A program made the position numbers and the translations under genes. DNA of 29,158 bases from Klebsormidium nitens (taxonomy: Eukaryota > Streptophyta > Klebsormidiophyceae > Klebsormidiales > Klebsormidiaceae). The notes beneath the pieces are model-generated. The model had not been told where the DNA came from, made no database searches, and saw nothing but the letters and a program-made list of their open reading frames with translations. The DNA lies in contig DF237790.1 in the NCBI GenBank assembly GCA_000708835.1, forward strand, positions 1 to 29,158, read 5' to 3'. Positions 10,832 through 19,665 of the stretch are shown here, piece after piece (within the stretch, counting starts at the first letter, position 1; each line of letters begins with the position of its first letter).

Positions 10832-10936
10832 NNNNNNNNNNNNNNNNNNNNNNNNNNNNNNNNNNNNNNNNNNNNNNNNNNNNNNNNNNNNNNNNNNNNN
10901 NNNNNNNNNNNNNNNNNNNNNNNNNNNNNNNNNNNN
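10832..10936. other. Assembly gap (105 N)
   Basis: The bases are unknown. The gap begins inside the last visible exon of H3-like copy 1, directly after its NTLP-equivalent codons, so the C-terminal extension of that copy cannot be read. Confidence 0.99.
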
Positions 10937-11397
10937 ATACCATACTTTTAACAGTGACACACGCCAGCCAAATTGTACAGAATGCAAAATCAAAAAATAG
11001 ATTAAATGACTTGCTTGGATAAGGTCACACGATCATGGTACATGTAAGCACGTCGACATGCATCGTATAGTGAACGTTTGACATATGATTGGCCTATGTT
11101 GGAATCTCTTGGAAACTCCCTCATTGCATTTCGGGCATTTCTGGGTAGGGTCTCAAAAGACAAGCGGTGCCTGGCACGTACTATTATCTATTGACGACGC
11201 CTTGCTACCCTACTTGCAACTACCATACAACCTCTAGCATGAACGAAGTTTGCTGCTTGCACCGAATGTACAGCTGCGCACAATCACAGATTCTATGCTT
11301 CTAGAACGTCTTTGGGATCTCGTGCGCTGTTATGCTCACTCCACAACAGCCCGTGCTTCAAGTGCGGTTAGAACAGACATACACTTTGCTTTCTATT
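10937..11397. other. Intergenic region between H3-like copies 1 and 2
   Basis: I see no gene-like frame or repeat. It separates the + strand copy 1 from the 3' end of the - strand copy 2, so the two genes converge here. Confidence 0.45.
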
Positions 11398-13926
11398 TTA
11401 CCGCTTGTGATCTATGGACGCAATCGCTATGTACAATTTCGCACCCTTCCTAAAGTTTGCAGACGGCTCTTGTTGCACGCACCAATCAAGCCACTTTCTT
11501 CTCTCCTCTTGCACCTTCCTTGCACGATCATGTTCCCCCCCGGCGCTTCTTTCCGGCTTCCTTATCCCCCTGGGATAATTCCGCCCCGGTCTTGGCCTCC
11601 TTCTCCGCTTTTCCCCCCTCCAATTCACCCGTTCTGGAGGCTTCGCCGCTCTCTCCTCCATGCGTCTCCTCTGCTTCCTTCTCCCTCTTGGTCCCCCGCT
11701 TCGACTTCTCTGCGCCTCCCTGGGATTCCTCCAACGTTCCCTCCACCACAGCTCGGCACGCTCCCCGGCCGATTCAACCCCTACGCCAGGCCCCTGCTTC
11801 GCTTTCGTCTCTTTGCGTTTCTCAAGTAGCTTCTCCGTTTTGGCCCCTCCTTCCGGCCCCTGCGTTGTTCTTTTCCCCTTGTCCTTCCCCTCCGACTTTT
11901 CAGCCCCTCGCGAGGGCCCCTGCGCAGTCCTTATAGCGCGGCTTGCTGCCTCGCTCTTCTCTTTCTCCTCTTGTGCCTCTCGCGCCTCCCGTTCGATCTG
12001 CTAGGGGGGCTTCCACCGTACTTTATATGGGTTTGGGTCATAGACCTTGGTATCACGTCGGTCCACGACGTGCTCTACAGCCTCTTGCAATGGGAGTTTG
12101 TCGTCCTCATTTCGGATGCCTCAGATCCGTTTTGCAAGGTCCAAGTCTTTTTTCATCTGAGTCGTCCACTTTCCGTGTGCTTGGCAGAATACGGCGTCTC
12201 CAAACAGCCCCACGACGGAGTCCTGACTTGCCTCCAACAGGGCGTCCAACGCCGACGCCTGCCACCTGCAAGATAGTCACGTCATCAAGACATCAGTGCA
12301 AAGCTCGAACATTGTCTTGTTTATCTCCCGCATGATGTTCGGAACCCCGCCAATGTACCCGAAGTTTTGGAGAATAGCTGGTCCACGGCTGGAGTGTTGC
12401 AGAGTTTGCCACCCATGATATCCAAAATCTCAATGATCCGCCTACTTTCGGAGATGGCCCGGGCGCAGTCTTGTCAGAGCAATTACTTTCGGAAACCTGG
12501 CTGCCGGATCGGATCATGGGCCTAGAGCAAAGCAGACCGCATGCTCCCAAAACCATGAAACTTAATAGAGGTTGAAGCTTTTCAGTCCCGGGCCAAAACA
12601 ACGACCGCCCACATAATATAAAACGTACCTGAGGTCTTCTTGTTTCGAATACGTGTTGCACAGGCGCCTCACGATCCGACCGAACGTGATTTTTGGAATT
12701 AGGAAGTCCGTGCTCTTCTGGTACTTCCTGATTTCTCTGAGCGCCAAGGTGCCCGGCTTGTACCGCCGCGGCTTCTTCTCGGGCCGCAGGGGCGTGATCG
12801 CCGCCGTTGCTTTCCGGTTGTCTCCAACCACCGCCTTTCCACTGCCTTCCTTCGCAAGCTTTTGCCTCCCCTCCCCAGCTGCCGGCTTCCCGACATCTGG
12901 CGCCCGTCGGTGCCACTTTCTTTTTTTGGGCACCCCCTGAGCCCTTCTGCCCCGTGGGCCCTGCTGCCTCCGGCTTGCCTGCAAGCGCCGCCACCCCAGC
13001 CACCGGCTTCTTACCCCCCACCACGCCCCAGACGCTTGATGGTTCCGACCTGTTGCTTTGCTTCGCGGCTTCTTTCGAGGCGGCTTGCATGTCTTGCCGG
13101 CCGTCACAAGTTCTCTGGAGGTCTTCCCAAGGCTTTTTGCTGCTGCCTTGTGCCTCCTATGCTGCTCCGTTGAATCCATTTCCCGACCACGCTCTCCCAA
13201 CATCGAGTGCAGCTCCCCCCCTTCTTCTTCCTTTTCAACCTCCGCGGGCGCTTCCTCCCCTCGTGCATGGTGCTTGAACGTCATTTCGGCTTGCAGCTCC
13301 GATTCGGTGGGCGCATCGGGATCGTCTTCCCCCGCCGCATTCAAGTGGACATCCGCTTTTCTGAGGATTGTCTCCTTCAGGTTATGAGTCTTGGATGGTT
13401 TTTCATAGAGAGCATTGTTCCGTGCAATGTCGTCAAGCACAGCCCGGTATTTTTCTGAGCTCATAATGCGCCGCTCCTTTCGGACTCAGTCTTCCGGAGC
13501 CCCTTGCTCTGTCTGCAGGGTCTCTGGCGGAGGAGATTTCTCCCCGCTGAGCTCTGCAAACTTTGCTTGATAATGAGCTTTCGCCTTCGCTTTCTTCTTT
13601 GAGGACCACTTGTTTTGCGTAGCAAGAGTTTCCACGTATGACAAATAATCCTCTAGTCCCCAATCGGCATGAAGGCCACACTCGTCTAGCTCTAGTGTGT
13701 CGATTGCAGTTTCGGACTCTCTCGGGACTTGCACTTCCCCCGGGTTCTCCGAGTTACCAACTTCATCCTCTTGCGCGGCCACCTTCTCCGCCTCCCGGCC
13801 CCGTTGCAAAACTTGGTCGCAGGCTGATGCGCGGCTTTTGCAATTGAAGGAAGCGTTGGAAGCTTGCGGCTGATCAGAAGCGGCCGCGCCCTTTAAGCGA
13901 ATGAGACCACGAAAAATGACATTCAA
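11398..13926 (-). pseudogene. CENH3-like histone H3 gene, copy 2, with long N- and C-terminal tails (broken)
   Basis: On the minus strand one frame runs from ATG 13926 to the donor at 12629, then resumes after a 363-bp phase-2 intron at 12265 and stays open to 11398. The N-terminal ~420 residues are acidic and then Lys/Arg-rich. The fold follows: [29 protein letters not shown], then RWQASALDALLEASQD, VVGLFGDAVFC and LDLAKRI. Beyond it lies a ~220-residue charged extension with RWKPP and QIEREAREAQEEKEK. Three in-frame stops interrupt it: TGA at ~13488-13486, TGA in helix 3 (RI*GIR) and TAG in RWKPP*QIE. Each is explained by one C-to-T change, CGA or CAG; the last is Gln in copy 3. Part of the N-tail reads better as an Ala/Lys tail in another frame (~12900-13040), so compensating indels are possible. 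Trp after Arg and a +2 loop 1 resemble plant CENH3. ATG choice is uncertain. Confidence 0.75.
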
Positions 13927-14228
13927 TGTAAGGCAGACTTTTTACGAAGTTGTGATGGATTGTTCGATTTTAGGGTTTGCTTAGGTTTTCGCACGCTTGG
14001 CGAATGTCACGCTCCCGCTCGTTTACTTCATTTCGACGATATAGCTCCTGCAGCCTATGTCGGTCGACTCAACGCTCACAATATCGAACCCGCTCGCAAG
14101 TCGACGAATAGCGGGTCCTACACCTACGCTGCAGCCTGTCAAGCTATCGAAATCAAACGCAAATTACGAAATGTCTCGGATTGACTTTCAAACCCGGCCC
14201 ATGCACGGCCAAATTTCTGGTTGCTTGC
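13927..14228. promoter_or_regulatory. Shared divergent upstream region of H3-like copies 2 and 3
   Basis: Copy 2 is read leftward from about 13926 and copy 3 rightward from about 14229, leaving about 300 bp that should contain both promoters. Divergent pairing is common for histone genes. I find no certain TATA box or histone octamer motif, so only the arrangement is supported. Confidence 0.4.
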
Positions 14229-14936
14229 ATGGTACGGTTCGTTGGAAGTTGGAAGGCGCTCAAAACAGCCGCGAACATCCATTTGGCGTTGCTTCGTCTG
14301 CGCTTGATAATGAGAGCAGCTGTCCGGTCTTCAAGCGACGACATTCCAAACGAAGAGGTCAATGGGCTAGAGGACCCTGAAATTCTGTTGAAGCAAGCAA
14401 ATCTAAATCAGCAAGAAGCGGAGAATTTGGAGGCGGCCGCATATAGCAAGAGATCGCCCTTGGAAAAGGGACCTCTTGTTATGTCAATCCCCTTGCAGCA
14501 TGTTGAAGAAGTTACCGAAGTGTTCAAAGGGGAGGAGGAAGACCCCTTGCCTTTTGCGCAGCAGATTGCACTCGCAGAGCACGTCTTCAAAAAAGAACAC
14601 GCGGCTTACGAAGCGGCGCAGGCTAGAAAGGCAGAGAAGCACGCAAGAAGGGGAAGGCGGCCGCACTAGCCGCATTCCAGGCAGCGAGCAAAGCTGCTCC
14701 CCCTCAAATGAAAAAGGGCTCTAACAGAAAGTCCATTGCCAAGCTCGGGCCAACGGGAAGGCCGAGGCCTGGTGCTGGGGTGCTCCGCGGACTCCCGGCA
14801 GTGCCACCAGGGCGGAGCAGCAAGGGGAAGGGCAGCGCTCCAGAGCGAAGCGGCATCAAGAAGGCATCTGCACGGGAGACACCCACCAAGAAGACATCAG
14901 CAGGTATGAACTCTTGAACGCCTTGCAAATTGCCGG

Positions 14937-15523
14937 GCCTCTTTTGTCAGCTCAATGCCTTTGATTTCAGCATTCTAGCTAGCGGGTTGTATCCCAAACA
15001 GGTTGCATGAGTGCTTTATGGTAAACGGGCTGTAGAAGTTGAGCTCAAATGTGAGCGGTCCATGAGCGATCTAGGCATAGGTGCGAGCCAGTTGTCCCTG
15101 AACATGATGCTTGGGCGCCTCCCTAATACAGCAACTACCAAGATGTGATTAATGCTTTGATGCTTTCGCATTTCAGCGAGGAGTTTGTTCACCACTAGGT
15201 ACATGCTCCCGTTTTAGAGTGGTGGGCGCTCATGTTGACAGTAATGCAAATGCTTTTTTGCAAAATACGAGCACCTCCTTGTTTGTTCTATGTTGAGTTT
15301 GTTCAAAAGCAGGTGCATGCTTGCTAAACTGCAAGATCATAAGGCTCTTTTTGTCAGCTCATTGCACTTGGTTTGAGCATTTTTGACGAGATGGTTGTTT
15401 CCCAAACAGGGTGCAGAAGCAGTTTCTGGTATATGGGTTGTAAAGATTGAGCTCCATTTGATCACTTCATGAGCGTCCTGGGCCTATTTTGCAAGCGGAG
15501 GGTCCCTAAAACACGGTGCTTGC
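14937..15523 (+). repeat. Degenerate tandem duplication inside intron 1 of H3-like copy 3
   Basis: Text at 14937-15117 (GGGCCTCTTTTGTCAGCTC onward, through TCCCAAACAGG and GTCCCTGAACA) recurs in diverged form at 15343-15523 (GGCTCTTTTTGTCAGCTC onward, TCCCAAACAGGG, GTCCCTAAAACA). The copies are in the same orientation. No protein is encoded. Confidence 0.6.
15197..15288 (+). repeat. Diverged copy of the intron-1 3' end
   Basis: This ~90-bp block (CCCGTTTTAGAGTGGTGGGC, then AATGCAAATG and TTGCAAAATACGAGCAC) resembles 16351-16436 (CCCATTTTAGTACGGTGGGC, TTGCAAAGTATAAGCAC), which directly abuts the splice acceptor of the H3-fold exon. It may be a remnant of an earlier exon/intron duplication. 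Confidence 0.5.
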
Positions 15524-15640
15524 GGCGTTTTTGGTAGACCAACTGCCAACTGGTGGTCAAGGCAATGGTTTCATAGCTGCTCATGTTACCTCAAAAACTT
15601 ACTATCCTCAAAGACCCACTACGTGACTGAGCGCCCTGCG

Positions 15641-15654
15641 CGCGCGTACGCGCG
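15641..15654. repeat. 14-bp perfect palindrome
   Basis: CGCGCGTACGCGCG equals its own reverse complement and lies in the intron of H3-like copy 3. Its role is unknown. Confidence 0.8.
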
Positions 15655-17498
15655 ACAGACACCAACCGTGCAAACCCTGTGAATCGGAATCAATCATTGG
15701 TGGCGACACCCCGACCATACAAGCGGAAACGAGCATCATCTGATTGGCTAAAGTAAGTGGCGTTACTTCTGCGCGCCGAATCGGGAGGCGACACGTGGCG
15801 ACCCTTCGGAACACTCTAGAATCAGAAGAAAGTGACCGGAAGCTTCGTAGTCTTCAATTAGAATCTAAAGATGGTACGCAGTAGATCACGTGGAACTAAG
15901 ACCCAAATTCTAGAAAGAGCCGAGTAGATACGGGGTCGGTTGCCAGCATGACTTCTGGTCGCTGACTGCCCGTGATAGGCTAGATGGGAAAGACACGATC
16001 AAAAGAGAAGAGACAAGAAGAAATTGAACATTCTTTCCTGGAAGAGATAGGAAGAATCCGCTTGTGTGCGCCGCCTTGCAGCCACCAAGTGCTTGACCCA
16101 CTGTTTTCTGTTTTCATTGCGCGCCGACCGACCCGCTTCAACTATCTAAATGTTGGTGAATGCTTTTGATGAACTTTTGATTAGGTGGGCTTCCCGTGGG
16201 CTTGTTTGATGATATGACCAACCAGCCAGTCTGCATCATTGTTATGCATTAATGACCTATCTGCATCATGCACCTAGCTAGCATGTTTCCGAGCAAGGCG
16301 ATTTCTTAAGGTAACACTCCAGCTAGATTGTTTGTTCAAAACTACTAGTATTTGGTCCCATTTTAGTACGGTGGGCTCTTGTGTAGAACGTAATACAATT
16401 GGTTTATTGCAAAGTATAAGCACTTAGTTTGTTTCGCAGGCAACAAGCGCAAGGCGCCAGAAGGTCCAGCTCCCGCCTCCAAGCGTGATCCAAAGAAGCC
16501 GCATTGGTACATGCCAGGCACCCTAGCGCTCAGGGAGATCCGGAAGTACCAAAAGAGCACGGAGCCTGTTGTCCTCAGGCTCTCGTTCGGTCGGCTCGTG
16601 CGTGAGCTGTGCGACACGAAGAGAAACAAGAGGGGAAAGAGCTACGGCCTCAGGTTAGCATCTCAGTTGAAATCGAGTAGTTGACGTCTATTGTTCGATC
16701 TTACTACGTTGGGCTGTGATGTGGAGCTTCAAGCAGGTCGGAACGAGCAACTTGGGCAGGAATATGTGGTATCAGGTGTTTGAAATGAGCTGCTCACACA
16801 TTGCCATTGAGCTGGCAGGTAAACAAAGTCGCAAATGCTTCCACTCTGATCATGTGGGCGACAATCTTGTTCACGAGGGAAGCGGCAACTCAACTAGCAT
16901 GATTTGCGCAGCGAAAGTGTGCAGGTCTCTTTGCACTGGTAGAATAAACCAACTCCCGGAATCATATGTGCTTCTACACCTGTCCTTCCCAGTCGGACGG
17001 TCCAATTCCAAAGTGCGTAACAGAATGTGCATTTGGAAATCGTTCGGGGGAGGGATATCCAAGATTCAAGCATCCTAATCTGCTTTGAAAATCTTGCAGG
17101 TGGCACTCGTCCGCTCTAGACGCACTTTTGGAGGCGAGCCAAGACTTCATCGTGGGCCTCTTCGGAAAGCCATCTTCCGCGTTGCGCACGGCAAGCGCAA
17201 GACCCTCCAGGTGAAGGACTTGGACCTAGCGCGCCGGATCCGCGGGATCCGCGACGACAACAACAAACTGCCTCTGCAGAGGGAGGTGCAGCACGGGCAC
17301 TCCTACGACAAGAGGGAGTACTATTCTCAGCTGCGTGCTGGCGCAGAGAGGTGGAAGCCGCCAAAGCAGATCGAGCGGGAGGAGAGAGAGGCAAGGGAAC
17401 GGGAGCGCGCTGCCGCTCAAGAGGCAGCGCAAGGCGGGGCTGAAACGTTCAAGGCGGGTGAAGAGAGAGGGAAGCAAGCGGGGAAGCAAGGGAAATAG

Positions 17499-18231
17499 GT
17501 GGTGGCATCTCGGGCAAGGGGCAAATATGGCGCGGGGCAAGGGCAATCCGAGTAGATTAGGTGCACGAATGGGGTCTAGAAAAGGGGCGGGGTCCGCTAA
17601 GGCGGAAGATGTGGTGACGGGTGGCCGGGGCCTAGGTGGCGGGACTCCCGAGAAAGGAACTGGTGGTGCTGGGGGAGTTAGTGGTGCGCCGGCGTCTGCT
17701 TTGTTTGTTTCGATTGACTATTAGTTTGTTGATCTGCCGGTTTCGCAAAAGAACGATCTTGGAGTCCCGATCTTGTCAGACCCGTTTTTGTATTGGGTTG
17801 TGCATGGGCAAGCTTTCTTTGTCGGCACATTTGCAGTAGCATCATAAAGACCCAAGCAAGACAGGCAACTGCATTAAATACTTGAACAAGATTGATATGA
17901 TTGACGCATCTAACGGCATCCTTTCGTTTCATTCTGTGCTTTATTTGTCATGCCGGTTCGAGTCGCAGTGGTTTTATGTCCGATCTAGTTGGTCATGTCG
18001 AGAATTGAGTGGTAATGACATGGACCTCAGTGTGCCCAGTGCACTTGTGACTTGGAGGAAGAATGAAGCCCTATAGCTTCATTCTTTCTTCTGTTCAATT
18101 GTAAGACTTGAGGAAGGGCGGCATCAGGTGTCCTTGCGAGTTGCATCATGGCCAGAAGCTAGTCTCAACGGTGACGCATGTGAGTGGTGACGATAGGAGC
18201 TCCCTGTGCACATGGCTCTGTTCTCTGTGAC
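17499..18231. other. Spacer between H3-like copy 3 and the Gypsy element
   Basis: The first ~200 bp are Gly-rich in translation and may be the 3' UTR of copy 3. The rest has ordinary base composition. GC content rises sharply from about 18300, marking the transition to the retroelement. I found no match here to the sequence that follows the element's 3' end, so a 5' LTR is not identified. Confidence 0.45.
18059..18086. repeat. 11-bp stem / 6-nt loop hairpin
   Basis: AAGAATGAAGC (18059-18069) and GCTTCATTCTT (18076-18086) are perfect inverse complements around CCTATA. It does not match the metazoan/algal histone 3' stem-loop (GGCTCTTTTCAGAGCC), so it is not called as one. Confidence 0.7.
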
Positions 18232-18531
18232 ATGCTAGCGAAGCATGACTTTTTCACAGAAGAAAGAATCCAGAGCCAAGTGAGGTTAGGGAAAGTGTTC
18301 AGCTTGGGGGAGCTGTTGGAGCAGCAGCCGTTGCAGGACGCGACGGCGCTGGAAAGGGTTGGCAGGCAGAAAGTCTGCGACCTGCGGAGGGCGGACCCCG
18401 CTGGGGTTGCGCCAGGAGTGACGGTGCTGCGGCACGGGAGAAGGGGAGCGGAGCGTCTGCGCACCCCAGGGAGACCCGCGAGCTTAGGGAGGCCCGAGGA
18501 GGTAACGGTCACGCGATCAGTTGCTGGTTGA
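18232..18531 (+). CDS. Hypothetical N-terminal ORF of the Gypsy element
   Basis: ATG 18232 opens a ~99-residue frame (MLAKHDFFTEERIQSQVR..) ending in TGATGA, and the next ORF starts in the same frame one codon later. The first half looks protein-like (FSLGELLEQQPLQDATALERV); the second half is Arg/Pro/Gly-rich and may be compositional. No family is recognised. If the stops come from CGA codons, it would have been fused to the following ORF. Confidence 0.3.
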   Translation: MLAKHDFFTEERIQSQVRLGKVFSLGELLEQQPLQDATALERVGRQKVCDLRRADPAGVAPGVTVLRHGRRGAERLRTPGRPASLGRPEEVTVTRSVAG

Positions 18532-18537
18532 TGACGA

Positions 18538-19647
18538 ATGGGGGACGATCTTAGGCAGTTAGTTCAGCGGATCAGGGGTCTCAAGCCAAGTGAAGTGGAG
18601 AACGCGCAGGGTTTCATAGACGGTTGGAATCGCTTCAAGCTGCGGTTTCCACGTGGGTTCCCGGAGGATAAGCTGTGGGTTAACTTTGTTGCAAACCACC
18701 CTGAGAGAGCAAAGTTGTTGGGAGTTACGGTCAACCCCAGGCAGCACTGGCCGTTTGTCCAGCTGCGCTGTCCCTCTCCTTGCCCGCTGTGCCACAGGCC
18801 GGAGAGAGACGAGCAGAGGATACGGGAAGCGGTGGAACGTGCTGAGGCAGAGGAGAGAGAAGAACGTGCTAGGAAGCAGTTGTCGGCGCGGCAGCAGCAG
18901 GAAGAGCGGGCGCTCAGGGAAGCTGAAGAGCTGCGGCGCCGGGACGAGCTGACGGCGGTGCACGGGCGCCGGTTTGAGCAACGGGAGGAGGCGTTGGAGA
19001 CTAAGAAGGAGTTCCGGAAGAAGGAGGAGAAGCGGCTTGCGGAGGTGCAGGAGCAGTTTGCGAAGGACGTGGAGAGAAACCCTAGGCTAGCGGAGCTGCT
19101 AGAGGCCACGCAGAGGTTCGTCGCAAGGTGGGGGCCGTACGTGGACGGACACAGCGGGGTACCAGAGGCCAAGCTTTGGCTCGCCTACGTAGCCAACGAC
19201 CCGAGAGGAGCGAGCGGGTTTGGAGCAAAGGTCAGCTTAGCGGAGCACCTCCCGCAGGTGGTGAACGGGTGCTTGACCGCCTGTCGCTTGTGTGACCAGG
19301 TCCAGTCGCTGGAGACGCGTCAGCAGGTGTGGAACCAGACGCAGCAGCTGGTGGAGCAGGCGGCGAGGGCGAAGGAGCTGAGGGAAAGGGCGGTTGCAGC
19401 AGAGGCGGCCAGGGTGCAGGCGGAGTCGGCCAAGAAGAAGCGGGAGCGGAAAGCGGAGGCGAAAGCGAGGCGCATAGCGGAACAGGGAACGGGTAGCAAG
19501 GAGAAGGAGGGCGAAGAGGCGCGCCCCGCTTGGCTGGAGGAGGAGCTCCGGGGTTACTGTGAGTGGCACTCGGTGCACGGGTGGCTGCTGGCGCTGCTGG
19601 ACACACGCCTTGCGGACCAGGGACGCGGTGTGGAGTGCCTGGACTGA
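18538..19647 (+). CDS. Novel 5' ORF with a duplicated Cys module and coiled coils (Gypsy element)
   Basis: ATG 18538 gives 369 residues. Residues ~26-90 and ~190-256 are diverged copies of one module. Each has a KLW(V/L)xxVANxP core and ends in CX3CX2C (Cys 78, 82, 85 and 245, 249, 252), suggesting a small metal-binding fold. The modules are separated and followed by long Glu/Arg/Lys/Ala-rich helices (about 91-185 and 257-325), probably coiled coils. The C-terminus (WLEEELRGYCEWHSVHGWLLALL) is amphipathic. I recognise no known family. It precedes gag by 18 bases in the same frame, with one TGA between, so it may be a separate upstream protein or an N-terminal part of Gag. Its likely role is structural or nucleic-acid binding, by inference only. 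Confidence 0.65.
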   Translation: MGDDLRQLVQRIRGLKPSEVENAQGFIDGWNRFKLRFPRGFPEDKLWVNFVANHPERAKLLGVTVNPRQHWPFVQLRCPSPCPLCHRPERDEQRIREAVERAEAEEREERARKQLSARQQQEERALREAEELRRRDELTAVHGRRFEQREEALETKKEFRKKEEKRLAEVQEQFAKDVERNPRLAELLEATQRFVARWGPYVDGHSGVPEAKLWLAYVANDPRGASGFGAKVSLAEHLPQVVNGCLTACRLCDQVQSLETRQQVWNQTQQLVEQAARAKELRERAVAAEAARVQAESAKKKRERKAEAKARRIAEQGTGSKEKEGEEARPAWLEEELRGYCEWHSVHGWLLALLDTRLADQGRGVECLD

Positions 19648-19665
19648 GCGGACGGCTGGTGTTTC

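Larger units (their letters stand above)
14229..17498 (+). pseudogene. CENH3-like histone H3 gene, copy 3, three exons, two frameshifts
   Basis: Exons are 14229-14903, 16440-16653 and 17100-17498. The 1536-bp intron is phase 1 and the 446-bp intron is phase 2; the latter sits exactly where copies 1 and 2 have theirs. Exon 1 is an acidic region followed by a Lys/Ala/Pro tail. Exon 2 gives [24 protein letters not shown] and [11 protein letters not shown]. Exon 3 gives RWHSSALDALLEASQDFIV and GLFG, then after a one-base loss AIFRVAHGKRKTLQ and LDLARRIRGIR. An extension follows with RWKPPKQIEREEREARERE and a Lys/Gly end. The two lesions are near 14640 (tail) and near 17165 (GLFG|AIF), each repaired on paper by one base. 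They may be true mutations or assembly errors; this copy has no in-frame stop otherwise, so it is the best candidate for a working gene. The RRY of the N-helix has become HWY. Loop 1 is six residues longer than in H3. Confidence 0.7.

Noticed and set aside
11332-12335. Pro/Leu-rich plus-strand proteins
   Set aside because: They are antisense to the charged C-terminal extension of H3-like copy 2, and their composition mirrors its Lys/Glu/Gly codons.
12807-13387. Plus-strand Pro/Ser-rich open frames opposite H3-like copy 2
   Set aside because: The minus strand encodes the histone tail and fold; these are its shadows.
16767-16775. TGGTATCAG resembling a plant retrotransposon primer-binding site
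   Set aside because: It lies inside the phase-2 intron of H3-like copy 3 with no LTR end next to it; a nine-base match can be chance.
18059-18086. Hairpin considered as a histone mRNA 3' stem-loop
   Set aside because: The stem and loop sequence differ from the conserved histone stem-loop, and it is over 500 bases past the stop of copy 3.
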